A stretch of DNA of 64,000 nt from Coix lacryma-jobi var. lacryma-jobi (lineage: Eukaryota > Streptophyta > Magnoliopsida > Poales > Poaceae), in contig CM019825.1 of NCBI GenBank assembly GCA_009763385.1, forward strand, positions 4,460,252-4,524,251, written 5' to 3'. The translations under genes were made by a program, and so were the position numbers. This document shows, piece by piece, positions 32,410 through 43,754 of the stretch. Numbering within the stretch: the first letter of the stretch is position 1; each line of letters begins with the position of its first letter. The notes beneath the pieces are model-generated. The model was not told the DNA's origin. It worked only from the letters and a program-made list of their open reading frames with translations, and searched no databases.

Positions 32410-34620
32410 ACTTGTCTTTGTTTTGCTGTTTTGTTTTTCAGAGCACCAGTTTCGCTGCTGAGATGGCGCCGCCGAAGCCGCAGGCGCGCCTTTCGACATC
32501 GGCTTTCGACGATGAGGTGTCAGTGGCTGACCTTCCGACCTTTGCTAAACCTGGTTCGCGAAAGGCCCTCGCAGATACCGATCGGCCGATGAAGAGACCG
32601 AAAGCGTCTCGTGCTGAGCCCGCGGCTCGGAAACCCGCCGAAACTGCTGCTCGCGTCTCCACCGGAGGGGCTGCCCCACGCGAGAGGAGGGCCGGAGCCG
32701 AGGGAGTGTCGGCTCCTGCTGCGGATAAAGGTAAGTTACACCTTTCGCCGAGACACATTCGTCTATCACAGGAGATGGTGGAAGGTCAGCTTCTTGGCTA
32801 CGGGCGATTGATTATCGATGGAGTGCCGTCGGACTACAGGAATCCTTGTTTTTACACTGGGTTGAGCTCGTCGGGCGAGACTGACGAAGCAAGAGAAGAA
32901 TCTTATCGGATTGCACGTTCTTTGGGTGCAGCTTCCGAAGCTCAGCTTGCGTGTCGGATAGACTTTCGCCGCGCGGGAATCCTCCCCGGCGCAAGCGATG
33001 ACGCCAGCAAACTTGTGGAGTTTTCGCACAAGGCTTTCGCTGCGCCGGAGGTCGAAAGGGACCTGCTCAAGGTCGACAGCGTAAAGCTTGATGACGCGCT
33101 GTCGTTTCACTTGGCTAGCGTGAGTTGCTCAGATTGCTTTTTGTTGCGCGATTGGTGTTCGCTTTTCCGCAACTGGGGTACGGGTCTTTTGGAGTGTATT
33201 GACTTTCGACGTTTGATTTAATGCCATTCGCAGGCTGCCATTCTCGCCCGCAGCCGACACAATCAGAACGACCTTTATGTTCGCAAGATCGAGCGTGAGA
33301 AGGAGGACCTCGACATTTTGGTGAAGAAGCTTACAACCGACCTGGAGGTTCAGGCGAAGAAAGCCGAGGACGAGCGCGCCTCGCGGAAAGCAAGCCAAAA
33401 GGAGGCTGAAAAGCTGAGACGGGAAGCAGAAGACCTCAAGCGGGAGCTTTCGCAGCTGCGAAATGCCCAGGCCGAGAAGGACGAGGCCCTGAAGACGTTT
33501 GCCGAAGAAGCTGTCTTTCGCCTCCGCGAAAGCCTTCGCAGCATTGGTGTCGAAACGGGTGGTCCTTCGGAGCAAACTGCTGACGGTCTTGTCCGCTGGC
33601 TTTGCTCCGAAATGGATTCACTTGAAAATCATATGGCTCTGGGCCGAGACTACGCCGCCGTCACCGGTATCAAGGCGATCGGCCACAGCCTGGTCGACGC
33701 CGGATGCTCCCACATCGTTGACCTTCCGGTCAAAGAGGTGGATTATTACTGGCGAACCCCGGAGGCGGCGAAAGCTCTGGGCAAAAGATTCTTTGAAGAA
33801 TTTTGGCTTGCGGGTGGGAACGACATGTCGCTGATGCAGTCCGCCGTGGGGCGCGGAAAGGTATTTTCTTCCTTATGCTTGAGCTATCGCTTGACTTCCA
33901 TGCTGGCTATCGCTTTTTGTGCGGTGCCTTGTGGCCTGAGTAGTTATTTTTCTGGCCTATCGCTTTTTTATGCAGACTCCTGAGGAGAAAACGCGGATCC
34001 GACAGCTGTTTTCGGAGTATATCTCCGCAAAACAGGCGCGTGAAAACGAGCCGGAAGACGAGGCAAGTCCTCCTGGGCCGAATGACGGGGCGCCCGAAAG
34101 CTCGGCCGCTGCTGCTGCCCGCGACGCGAACGCCCCCCGAGACGCAGCGGTAGACGAGTGACCTTCTTGGGGCCTGCTTTCAATGTGTTGGCAACTTGTT
34201 GCGGACCTCTTGTAACATGTTGGAACTTAAATTCGGATGTTGTATATTGAACAGGGTGCGGATGCGGGAACGCCGGACGTTCTCGACATCTGCCCGTTAA
34301 TGATTAAAGCCGGCGATATCTGTGTTGGTGGTGACCTGTGGAGGAGTTTCCGATCTAGGTTTCCGACTGCATCGCTTTCGGCTTACATGAGAAAACGAGC
34401 TAAGAAACTTAGACGCACAGAAGATCGGCTACGCGCTTTTTATGATGCTTTCGACCCACGCGAACTTGAGTCGAGGCGAATGAGGCGCGAGGCTTCGCGC
34501 GCGCCACCAGGCTTCGAGGGTGCCGCGTTCGTTAAGTTGGAACCCGAAGATGCCGTGCCTTCGCCGGACGAAAGGCGTTATAGCATTTTACTTGGCCGCG
34601 AAAATAGTTCGCGGCCCTGA
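30907..34620 (+). CDS. Antisense ORF of the Tat element, five exons
   Basis: Plus strand, opposite to gag-pol. Exons proposed at 30907-32283, 32442-33119, 33234-33860, 33976-34149 and 34255-34620, with GT/AG borders and every junction in phase 0, giving 1,073 residues. Exon 1 carries a Ser-rich N-terminus and a region like the plant family named putative gypsy type transposon (FRDYFVAGLDFPLEEFV, LTPNAVARLSIFAHAMKMLG). Exon 2 has a basic stretch RPMKRPKASR that may be a nuclear signal. Exon 3 is a long Lys/Glu-rich coiled coil (about KIEREKEDLDILVKKL onward). Exon 5 is basic, then acidic. Additional antisense ORFs of this kind are known from Tat elements; their function is unknown. The exact exon 1 donor could be 3 bp earlier. 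Confidence 0.72.
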
Positions 34621-34792
34621 ATTAGAATTGCAGTGTACACCCTTTATATTAAACCCGGTGTAATGACGAGTGTCGCAGTGTGCTCTACCTTTCGGTGTTA
34701 ATCGTGGTTTGCGAATGTGCGATTTTTTATTATTTCGTTTGGCGGATTAAGTTCTTTTGCCGAATGATTTAGTTGTTCTCGCTTTACTAGTT

Positions 34793-35590
34793 CGCGCGAT
34801 AGTGCTTTTCGGTGCGGGCCCGTCGGTGGGTTGCAAAGACGCGCCCGCCCCCACTCTCTTAGGCGAGGGGCGGTAGCATTCGCGCGAGGTGGCTTTCGGT
34901 GCGAGCCCCTCGGCCGAAAGCAAGGAAACGCTCGCCCCCACTCTGTTAAGGCGAGGGATGGTAGCATTCGCGCGAGGGAGCTTTCGGTGCGAGCCCCTCG
35001 GCCGATAGCAGAGAAACGCCCGCCCCCACTTTCTTAGGCGAGGGGCGGTAGCATTCGCGCGAGGGAGCTTTCGGTGCGAGCCCCTCGGCCGGTAGCAAAG
35101 AAACGCCCGCCCCCACTCTCTTGGGCGAGGGGCGGTAGCATTCGCGCGAGGGAGCTTTCGGTGCGAGCCCCTCGGCCGGTAGCGAAGAAACGCCCGCCTC
35201 CACTCTCTTAGGCGAGGGGCGGGTAGCATTCGCGCGAGGGGAGCTTTCGGTGCGAGCCCCTCGGCCGGTAAGCAAAGAAACGCCCGCCCCCACTCTCTTA
35301 GGCGAGGGGTGGTAGCATTCGCGCGAGGGAGCTTTCGGTGCGAGCCCCGCGGCGGTAGCAAAGAAACGCCCGCCCCCACTCCTCTTGGGCGAGGGGCGGT
35401 AGCATTCGCGCGAGGGAGCTTTCGGTGCGAGCCCCTCGGCCGGTAGCGAAGAAACGCCCCCGCCCCCACTCTCTTAGGCGAGGGGCGGTAGCATTCGCGC
35501 GAGGGAGCTTTCGGTGCGAGCCCCTCGGCCGGTAGCAAAGAAACGCCCGCCCCCACTCTCTTAGGCGAGGGGCGGCAGCATTCGCGCGAA
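34793..35590. repeat. Tandem array 1 of the Tat element, unit about 87 bp
   Basis: About nine units, each with GCATTCGCGCGAGGGAGC, TTTCGGTGCGAGCCCCTCGG and CGCCCGCCCCCACTCTCTTA. Units differ by small indels. The array lies between the antisense ORF and array 2. A minus-strand open frame across it (34747-35556) is only a product of the repeat period and is not called. Confidence 0.9.
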
Positions 35591-36129
35591 AGCGCTTGAT
35601 AATTCGGTTGACGAAAATGTCTTTATGAACGCAACTTGAGGAACATACAATCGACTATGATTATGATATTGCTCGTATTGGTGTCCAGCCACATGCACGG
35701 CTTGGTTCATCTCCTATCTTTGGTTTGAGATGGGAGAGCCACTCGATGGCACTACCGCCTACAGTTACCGGATTGGTGACGATAGTCGGACGCGATGCCG
35801 ACGACACAATCATAAAAGCGAAAGCGTAGCTCCTGATGCTTCCTACTCGCATTTTCGATAATGAGCTGACTGCTTGGAACTAACATTTTGGAGAGCTTCG
35901 GTAGTTTAGAATGGGTGGGAGGCTTGCACTTTGTTGCCTATTTATACTGCCTTGCCCATTGTACGGGACAGTCGCATTTATTTGCCTGGCTGCACTCGTA
36001 ATCACTTGGTAGGTGAAAGGTTGATACAGCGTTTACGTTTTAACGGCTGTAAATGCTTGCCAGCTGTCGTTTGTTTTGCCCTACTAGGGCTGATGGGCTT
36101 GGTCTCTGCTACCATTCTCCCCTTTTGGT

Positions 36130-36715
36130 GATGGGGGGCTGGTTTTGCATAGCCCGCAAGCTTTTGTTCAGCCCTCGTTTTGTTGGGGGATCGGATTTCT
36201 CATAGCCCGCAGGCTTTCGTTCCGCCCTCGCATTTTGTCGGAGGGTCGGATTTCACATAGCCCGCAGGCTTTCGTTCCGCCCTCGCATTTTGTCGGAGGG
36301 TCGGATTTCACATAGCCCGCGGGCTTTCGTTCCGCCCTCGTTTTGTCGGAGGGTCGGATTTCACATAGCCCGCAGGCTTTCGTTCCGCCCTCGCATTTTG
36401 TCGGAGGGTCGGATTTCACATAGCCCGCAGGCTTTCGTTCCGCCCTCGCATTTTGTCGGAGGGTCGGATTTCACATAGCCCGCAGGCTTTCGTTCCGCCC
36501 TCGCATTTTGTCGGAGGGTCGGATTTCACATAGCCCGCAGGCTTTCGTTCCGCCCTCGCATTTTGTCGGAGGGTCGGATTTCACATAGCCCGCGAGCTTT
36601 CGTTCCGCCCTCGCATTTTGTCGGAGGGTCGGATTTCACATAGCCCGCAGGCTTTCGTTCCGCCCTCGCATTTTGTCGGAGGGTCGGATTTCACATAGCC
36701 CGCAGGCTTTCGAGA
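36130..36715. repeat. Tandem array 2 of the Tat element, unit about 55 bp
   Basis: Ten to eleven units with GGGTCGGATTTCACATAGCC, then CGCAGGCTTTCGTTCCGCCC, then TCGCATTTTGTCGGA. Inner units are almost identical, which suggests recent expansion; the first is degenerate. Confidence 0.9.
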
Positions 36716-37015
36716 TTGTCGTTGGATGGAAGGGGTCTATTTTGCCCTACCTCCTCGACATTCTCTTTTTATCACATTGTGCTGACGAATGTCTCAACCT
36801 TATGCTTGGTTGATTTCGTCTTCGACCGGTTCGCATAACGTTTTTGGGGAATTACGGCTACTTTAGTAATGTAGCGGTTACATTCGGCTGCCTCGTTAAA
36901 AAACCTCGCAGCCCGATGAAGGGCTTCCCCGGCGAGGAAAAAGAGCACAGCCGACATTTGATTACAAAAATGGTGAAAGAGGGAGAAATTATACCGCAGT
37001 CGAGAAAGAGATGAA

Positions 37016-40000
37016 TTACGGGTAGAAACGACGCAGATTACTCGCGTTCCATGTGTGAGCTGATACTTCGCCCTTGTCATTCATCAACCGGAATACGCCG
37101 GGCGCTGCCATGCTCGCCACGACGAAAGGGCCTTGCCACTGCGATTGCAGCTTGCCTTGCTTATCTGGCTGCCGAATGGTGACCATATCACCCGGCTTGA
37201 TGTTCTTTCGGATTATCGTCTTGTCCCTGTGATGCTTCGTTTCGGCGTGGTACTTTTCAAGGTTGCCTGCAGCCTGCAGTCTTACTTCTTCGACGGTTGT
37301 CGAGCTCGACATGTCTTTGTTGTTCAGTAGTTGGGGTCATTTCGGTTCGGAAGGAGCCCAGCTTTACTTCTTCCGGGGTTACTGCTTCCTCGCCGTAAAG
37401 TAGCCTGAATGGGGTGAAGCCGGTAGCTCTGGACCGTGAAATGTTGTGTCCCCATACAGCTGTTGTTAGGGTGTTGGCCCACTTGCCTTTCGGCGAGTCG
37501 TACAGTGTTTTCGAAATTGCCGAAAAGATTAAGCCATTCGCTCTTTCGACGGCCCCGTTTGCTTGCGGGTAATTTACAGAAGCGAAATTGAGCTTGATGC
37601 TGAGTTCATCACAAAAATTCCTGAATTCGGCGCAATCGAACTGCTTCCCATTGTCGCAGGCGATGAATGATGGAACACCGAAGCGACAGATTATCCTCTG
37701 CCAGACGAACTTGGTTAAAGAGGTGGAAGTTATGCTGGCAAGGGCCTTCGCTTCCACCCATTTGGTGAAATACTCAAGAGCTACCGCTGCAAAACGCAAG
37801 TTGCCCGGGGCTGCTGGTAGCGGACCAACTATGTCGATGCCCCACCTCTGCAATGGCCAGGTCGGCACTATCGGCGTGGTCTCGTTTGCTGGCGCTTTCT
37901 GATTTTTGGCGAACATCTGGCAGCCCTTGCAACATTTGACCAGCTCCTTGGCATCTGATGCAGCGGAAGGCCAGTAAAATCCCTGTCTCATTGCTCTGTG
38001 CGCTATCTCGTGAGGCCCTCTATGCGCTCCGCACATTCCGGCATGCATTTCTTCGAGCAGCTGAATGCCTTCGCGCTGGCTTATGCATTTCAGAAGAGGT
38101 GCTGTTATTCCATTTTTGAACAACTGCTCTCCGATGATTGTGTAACCTTTCGCCCTGCTGGCCATTCTTTCGGCATCCTTCCTAGACTGTGGCTCGTAAG
38201 TTCCAGCTAAATAGGCGAATATCTGTGACCTCCAGTCCTCACTGACGATAGCATGTATCGAGTCTGGATGTTCTTCCTCCTCTTTCACGGCTTTTGCCGA
38301 AAGCACCTGATAGAACACATCTGGTGGCAGCGGTAGATTTTGTGCTGCGGCTTTGGCCAGCTCGTCGGCCTCTGCGTTTTCGGCCCTTGGGATGTGACGC
38401 AAGGTGAAACCAATGAAATATTTCTCCATTCTTCTGATTGCCGCCAGATACTTGGCTAGCTCTGGTTCTCTTGCAGTGAATTCCTTTTCGGCATGACCGA
38501 CAACCACTTGGGAATCCGATTTGACTATGCATCTTCTCGCTCCGATTGCTCGAAGCTTTCGTAAACCCAGGAGCACGGCCTCGTATTCGGCGGTGTTGTT
38601 GGTTGTGAGGAACTGCAGCCTCGCGGCAAATCTGACCTTCGGTCCTCTTGGTGGTGTAAGGATCGCCGAGATTCCGGCTCCGGCCATTCCCCATGCGCCG
38701 TCACAATTTACTGTCCACACAGGCTCTTCGAATTCAAGCGTTGTGTCGAAAACGGCGGGAGTCCAGTCTGCTATGAAATCCGCCAATGCCTGCGACTTGA
38801 TTGCGGATCGGTGCTGGAAGTCGATCACGTATTCGTTCAGCTCCGCCGCCCACTTGCCGATTCGGCCGATAGCTTCGTTGTTGCGGAACAAGGCTTCCAA
38901 TGGCTGAGCCGAAAGTACTATGATGTGGTGAGACTGAAAGTAATGCTTCAGCTTTCGGGAGGCCATTAGCACTGTGTAGGCTATCTTCTCTAGCTCTGAG
39001 TAGTTCAGCTTTGCGCCCGAAAGGGCCTCGGAAACAAAATAGATTGGGAACTGCGTCATCTTGTTTTCGTGCTCCTTTTCTTCCACCAGTACCGCGCTTA
39101 CGGTGGCGTGAGACGCTGCGAGATACAACAAGAGCGTTGCTTCCGGCGACGGCTTGGACAGCGTGGTTAGCTTGGTCAAATACTCCTTTAGCTGCTGAAA
39201 AGCTTGGTGCTGCACTTCCCCCCAATCGAAAGGGTCGGAGCTACGCAGAGTTCGGAAGAAAGGCAGCCCCCTTTCGGCGGACCTTGCGATGAATCTGTTC
39301 AGAGAAGCCAGTCTTCCTGTCAACTTTTGCACTTGCTTTCGGTTTGAGGGCGGTTGCATGTTGATAATTGCCGCTATCTTGTCGGGATTAGCTTCAATTC
39401 CTCTTGCTGATACCAGGCAACCGAGGAGCTTGCCTTTCCTGATGCCGAAAATACACTTGTCGGGGTTTAGCTTTAAACCGCTCTTCCGAAGATTGCCGAA
39501 AGTCTCGAGCAAATCTGCCTGATGATCTTCCTGTCTATCGCTCTTGACTACTATGTCGTCAACGTACGCCAACAAGTTTTTCTTTTGCTTCTGGCTTTCG
39601 AACACTTTGTCGGTCATTCGCGAGAAAGTAGGGCCTGCATTCCGCAGCCCTTCCGGCATTCGCCGGTAGCAGTATGTGCCTGTAGGGGTGATGAAACTGG
39701 TTTTCTCTTCATCGTCGGGATGAAGCCAAATCTGGTGATAGCCTGAAAAACAATCTAGCAAGCTCATTATTTCACAACCAGATGCAATGTCGACAAGTTT
39801 GTCGATACGTGGCAAGGGATACGGATCTTTCGGGCAGCATTTGTTGAGGTCGGTGAAATCGACGCACATTCGCCATTTTCCATTTTTCTTTTTCACCAAG
39901 ACGACATTCGCCAGCCATTCGGGATACTGGACCGGTCGGATTACTCCCGCGTCGAGTAATCTTTGCACTTCGGCTTTCGCCGCGTCTGCCCTTTCGTTTG

Positions 40001-42761
40001 ACATTTTTCTCAGTTTTTGTTTTCTGGGCTTAGCGCCGCTTGCGATGTTCAAACTGTGCTGGGCGAGATCTCTGCTAACGCCTTGCAAGTCGCTTGCTGA
40101 CCAAGCGAAAATGTCGTCATTGCTCGCAAGGAAGGATGCCAAAGCGTTCCTTTCTTCTTCCGGCATGCTTGACCCAATATGCACGGCTCTTTCGGGCCTG
40201 GAGGCCGCGAGCGGGATTCTTATCGTTTCTTCAGCTGCCCCAACCTTGTATTCCGACGCGCGGACGATAGCGTGCTCTTCGGTGGTTGTTTGCATCTCGT
40301 CTTTGTTTGCCACCTCGTTGATGAGGCTATAGCCTGGGGTTGGTTTCCCCTCAATCCTTCTGGAAGCTTGCTGATCTCCATGTACGGTGACGATGCCGAA
40401 AGGGGATGGCATCTTCATGCATAGGTAGCTTTGCTTGATGACAACGTTGAACCTATTGGTGAAACCTCTGCCGAAAATGGCGGTGTACGGGTAGTCCATG
40501 TTTATTATGTCGAATGTTAGTGTCTCGGTGCGGACTCTTTCCCCTTCGGCGAAAGATACAGGGATCTGCTTTTTGCCGATAGCGTCGATCTTTCTTCCTC
40601 CGAACCCGTACAGTGAATTACCGGCGGGGTCCAAACTGCGTCTGTCGAATCCCATTGCCTCGAAAGCTTTTACGAAAAGGATGTCTGCTGAGCTTCCGGT
40701 GTCAATCAGAATGTTGTGCAAAGTGAAGCCGGCCACGTTGGCTGTTGCGACGAAAGCGTCGCAATGCGGGTAGTCGCGAACTTTGAAGTCGGACTCGTCG
40801 AAGCATATCGGCGCTAGCGACCAAGCTGGCCTGTTTAGTGGAAGCCTTGGTGATACTGTCTGGACTCTTCGGTGGTAGTCCCTTCTAGCTCTCTTGCTTT
40901 CGTGCTCTAGGTTAGATCCGCCCGTGATGGCGAAAATGTGCCCTCTTGACGGAAGGATGTTGTTGATTGCGCTAGTTTCATTTTCCACCTCCTGCGCCTG
41001 CTGGAAACCCGGTTGTGCTTGCTGCCCCTGAGGTTGGGTCTGAACCGGAAACGCCGGTGGCGGCGTTGGCTGACGCTGATAATGCATAGGTGACGAAACC
41101 GCCGCCGAATGCGGCGCAAAGACCGGAAGGTGATAGCCTTGATACGCCGGATTGTACCAATGCAAGTTTTGGGGATGCATGTACTGCGGAGGATGCGTAG
41201 GTGTGCTCGCGTAATTGCTGCATGCTGCCGCCACAGCTGACGGGTCTTGCGAATTGTGGAAAACATGCTTGGAGCTTTCGGCGGGGGCTGACGCTTGGTC
41301 CTTATCTTTCAGCTCTTTCGCCATTTTGCTGTATTTGCAATCCCGAGTGGTATGGCCGAAATTGCCGTCACAAATGACGCAGTATGGTGGCCTGGGTCCT
41401 CTTCCGCGGCCTCTACCGTCTCGGCCGCCGCGTCCTGTCCTTCCGCCGCGCCCTCCGCGGAACGGCTGATCGAATCCTCTTTGGGGATGAAAGTCGGGCG
41501 TGTCGGGCCTCTCTGTGCCAGCTGCTGATTGCGCCGGTTCTTCTTGCAAATTGTTGATTGAACGAAATGGCCTAACAATCCTCTGATTCGGCACAGGCGG
41601 CGGGCGGCTTGCTTTCGTCGCCTGCCTCTGAATCTGGCGGGCGGCCTTGCGTCGCCGAAAGTCATCGTCCGACCTCGCGTACGCATTCATCACGTCAAAC
41701 AGTTCCTTGACATCTTTCGGCGGCTCCCTGGACAGATGAGCGGCGCACTGCCCAGTCCCCAAGCCTTCGATGGCTGCTGCTATCACCGCGGCTTCCGGCA
41801 CATTCGGGGCTTGAGCTTTCAGCTGGATGAAACGTTTGAGGTAATCCGAAAGGGGCTCGTCGTCTTGCTGAGTGCAATTCATGAGGTCCCGCGTGGTCTT
41901 GACATCCGGTCGGAATCCTTGGAAAGTGGCCAGCAGCTCGGCTTTCAGCTGTGCCCATGAATAGATGGACAGTGGCTTGAGAGTGGTGTACCAATCGTGG
42001 GCCACGTCTTCGACCGCCAAGATGAGAGATTTTGCTAGAGCCTGACTGTCCCCGCCTGCCGAAAAGACAGCTGTCTCATAACTTGCCAAGAACTTGCGCG
42101 GGTTCGCTTTACCGTCGAAAGTCGGAATACGAGGCTTGTAATTGAGTGGCCACGGATGAGCCTGCAACTCCCTCGAGAGTGGAGAGGTTTCGTCGATGGC
42201 GTTGCCGAAAGCCGGTGGCTGCTCTCGCCTCGGTATGAATACATCTTCTTGTGCTGTCGGGTTGGGGTCCGCCCCGGCTCTTCGCAGTTCCTGAATTTCC
42301 TTCTCGAGTTGCCTCCTGTGCGCCTCAGCTCGACGAATGGCGTTGCGAGTCTCGTCTTCTCTTGCTTTCGCCGCCAACTGCTGCTGCAGCTGGTCTCTTT
42401 GCAACAACAGCCTCTTGATTTCGTCTTGCTGCTGTGCCAACGTCTTGATTGCTTGGGCGTGCCTTGTGATTTCGTCAACATCATCATCCTCTTCGCCGAA
42501 TTCGTCCTCGACAAGCCCTTCCGGTGTTCCCTCTCTGCCGAAAGTACGCTGATCCTGGGGTTGTACATTCTGGCTCGTCGAAGCTCCCGGCGGCGGCTGC
42601 GCTTCTATCGACAGGGCGCCGCCGAAAGGTGGCGGCTCTGCAACTGTGTTTGGTGGAACCTGGCTAGCTGGGACCGAAGCCGCGATGGTGCCGAAAGCAT
42701 CCTTCCTCGCGGCTACAGCCTCCAGATTGTCGGCCGCTTTCGGCGCTTTCCTTGGTGGCAT
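37016..42761 (-). CDS. Gag-pol polyprotein of the Tat element (one frameshift)
   Basis: The main frame runs 42761-37257 from MPPRKAPKAADN (1,834 residues). The C-terminal 80 or so residues continue in another frame to 37016, after an apparent one-base gain near 37290. Numbering from this Met: coiled coil 110-165, gag core about 205-365, zinc knuckle 461-475 (C-x2-C-x5-H-x4-C, one residue longer than usual), protease with DTGSSADI at about 687, reverse transcriptase 925-1135 with YVDD at 1066, first RNase H about 1200-1330, second archaeal-type RNase H about 1350-1475 (NCDGAWG, TAEYEA, KSDSQ), H-C integrase zinc finger about 1572-1615, integrase core with Asp of WGIDIVG, CDNG and Glu of AVERAN. 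Except for the late shift it looks complete. Whether the loss of the last 80 integrase residues abolishes activity is unknown. Confidence 0.9.
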
Positions 42762-42777
42762 GGTAAGCTCGGGCGAC

Positions 42778-42794
42778 AACCACGGTGGGCGCCA
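42778..42794 (-). other. Primer-binding site of the Tat element
   Basis: Minus strand TGGCGCCCACCGTGG, one base from the LTR edge at 42796. It begins with the TGG expected opposite a tRNA CCA end. I do not assign the tRNA. Confidence 0.65.
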
Positions 42795-42795
42795 A

Positions 42796-43749
42796 TGTTG
42801 TTTCGGGGATCGAGATCCCGAAACAGCGGGTTGACGCACGAACGAAAGCCCAAAGCGAAAGCGGAAACCGGACGGTAAAACGGGAAAACAGATGAAGTGA
42901 ACAGTGTTCTCCCCCCCCTCTCCCTTGGAGGTTGGGAGCTTTTTATATTAATCCAGATCAATTTGAAAGTACAAGAATGCCCTTCCAACCACTCTGCTAC
43001 AATTACAATGATGCCCCGCTCAACTACTCCATGGTTGCACGCCGCCCCTCCCGGCGCGAGGGGCATCATCGTAACTTCGCCCTCTGGTGGGCCCAGCGTC
43101 CCCCGGCTCCTTTTCGTGGCCGGTGGGCCCGCTCCCTTTGACCTGGGCTTCCGTCACCCTGCGAAAACCTAAGAAAAACCGAAGTCATGAATGACGAAAG
43201 CTCTCGCCGGAAACGCTGGGCTCCTTTCGCGCGAACGCTTCCCTTCGCACGAAAACTTCATCCTACTCCGGCCATGCGGATCGGAGACGGATGCCTGCTT
43301 CCGCGCGAATGCTTCCTTTCGCACGAAAACTCCGCCTTCCCTTGGTCCGCAAGCCGAAACGCGTGCTTCCGCGCGAATTCCCCCTTTCGCACGAAAGCTC
43401 CGCCTTCCTACTCCGGTCGTGCGGACCGTAGGCGAACGCCTGCTTCCGCGCGAATGCTTCCTTTCGCACGAAAGCTCCGCCTTCCCGTGGTCCGCAAGCC
43501 GAAACGCGTGCTTCCGCGCGAATTCCCCCTTTCGCACGAAAGCTCCGCCTTCCTACTCTGGTCGTGCGGACCGCAGGCGAATGCCTGCTTCCGCGCGAAT
43601 GCTTCCTTTCGCACGAAAGCTCCGCCTTCCCTTGGTCCGCAGGCCGAAACGCGTGCTTCCGCGCGAATGCTCCCTTTCGCACGAAAGCACCATCATCTTT
43701 CGGTAAAATGCGGGTCGGAGGCGCCTGCGGTCTGGGCGCCGCCCCAACA
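42796..43749 (-). repeat. 5' LTR of the Tat element
   Basis: 954 bp, almost identical to 29340-30294. It has the same minus-strand TATA-like motif (42939-42950) and the same internal subrepeats. Confidence 0.92.
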
Positions 43750-43754
43750 ACATG

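Larger units (their letters stand above)
29340..43749 (-). mobile_element. Tat-lineage Ty3/gypsy retrotransposon, nearly complete
   Basis: 14.4 kb, 5-bp duplication ACATG (29335-29339, 43750-43754), LTRs of 955 and 954 bp with ends TGTTG...CAACA. In the minus direction: primer site, gag-pol with two RNase H domains, then a 6.7-kb 3' region with two tandem arrays and an ORF in antisense. A second, archaeal-type RNase H and an extra antisense ORF mark the Tat group (Tat, Ogre, Retand). I count three substitutions and one 1-bp indel between the LTRs, so insertion was very recent. Only one coding lesion was noticed (late frameshift near 37290). Confidence 0.93.

Noticed and set aside
34747..35556. 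269-codon minus-strand frame
   Set aside because: It exists because the array unit is about 87 bp, a multiple of three. The protein is a repeat translation.
36130..36715. CRISPR-like array
   Set aside because: Units are contiguous near-identical tandem repeats without variable spacers, in a plant retrotransposon.
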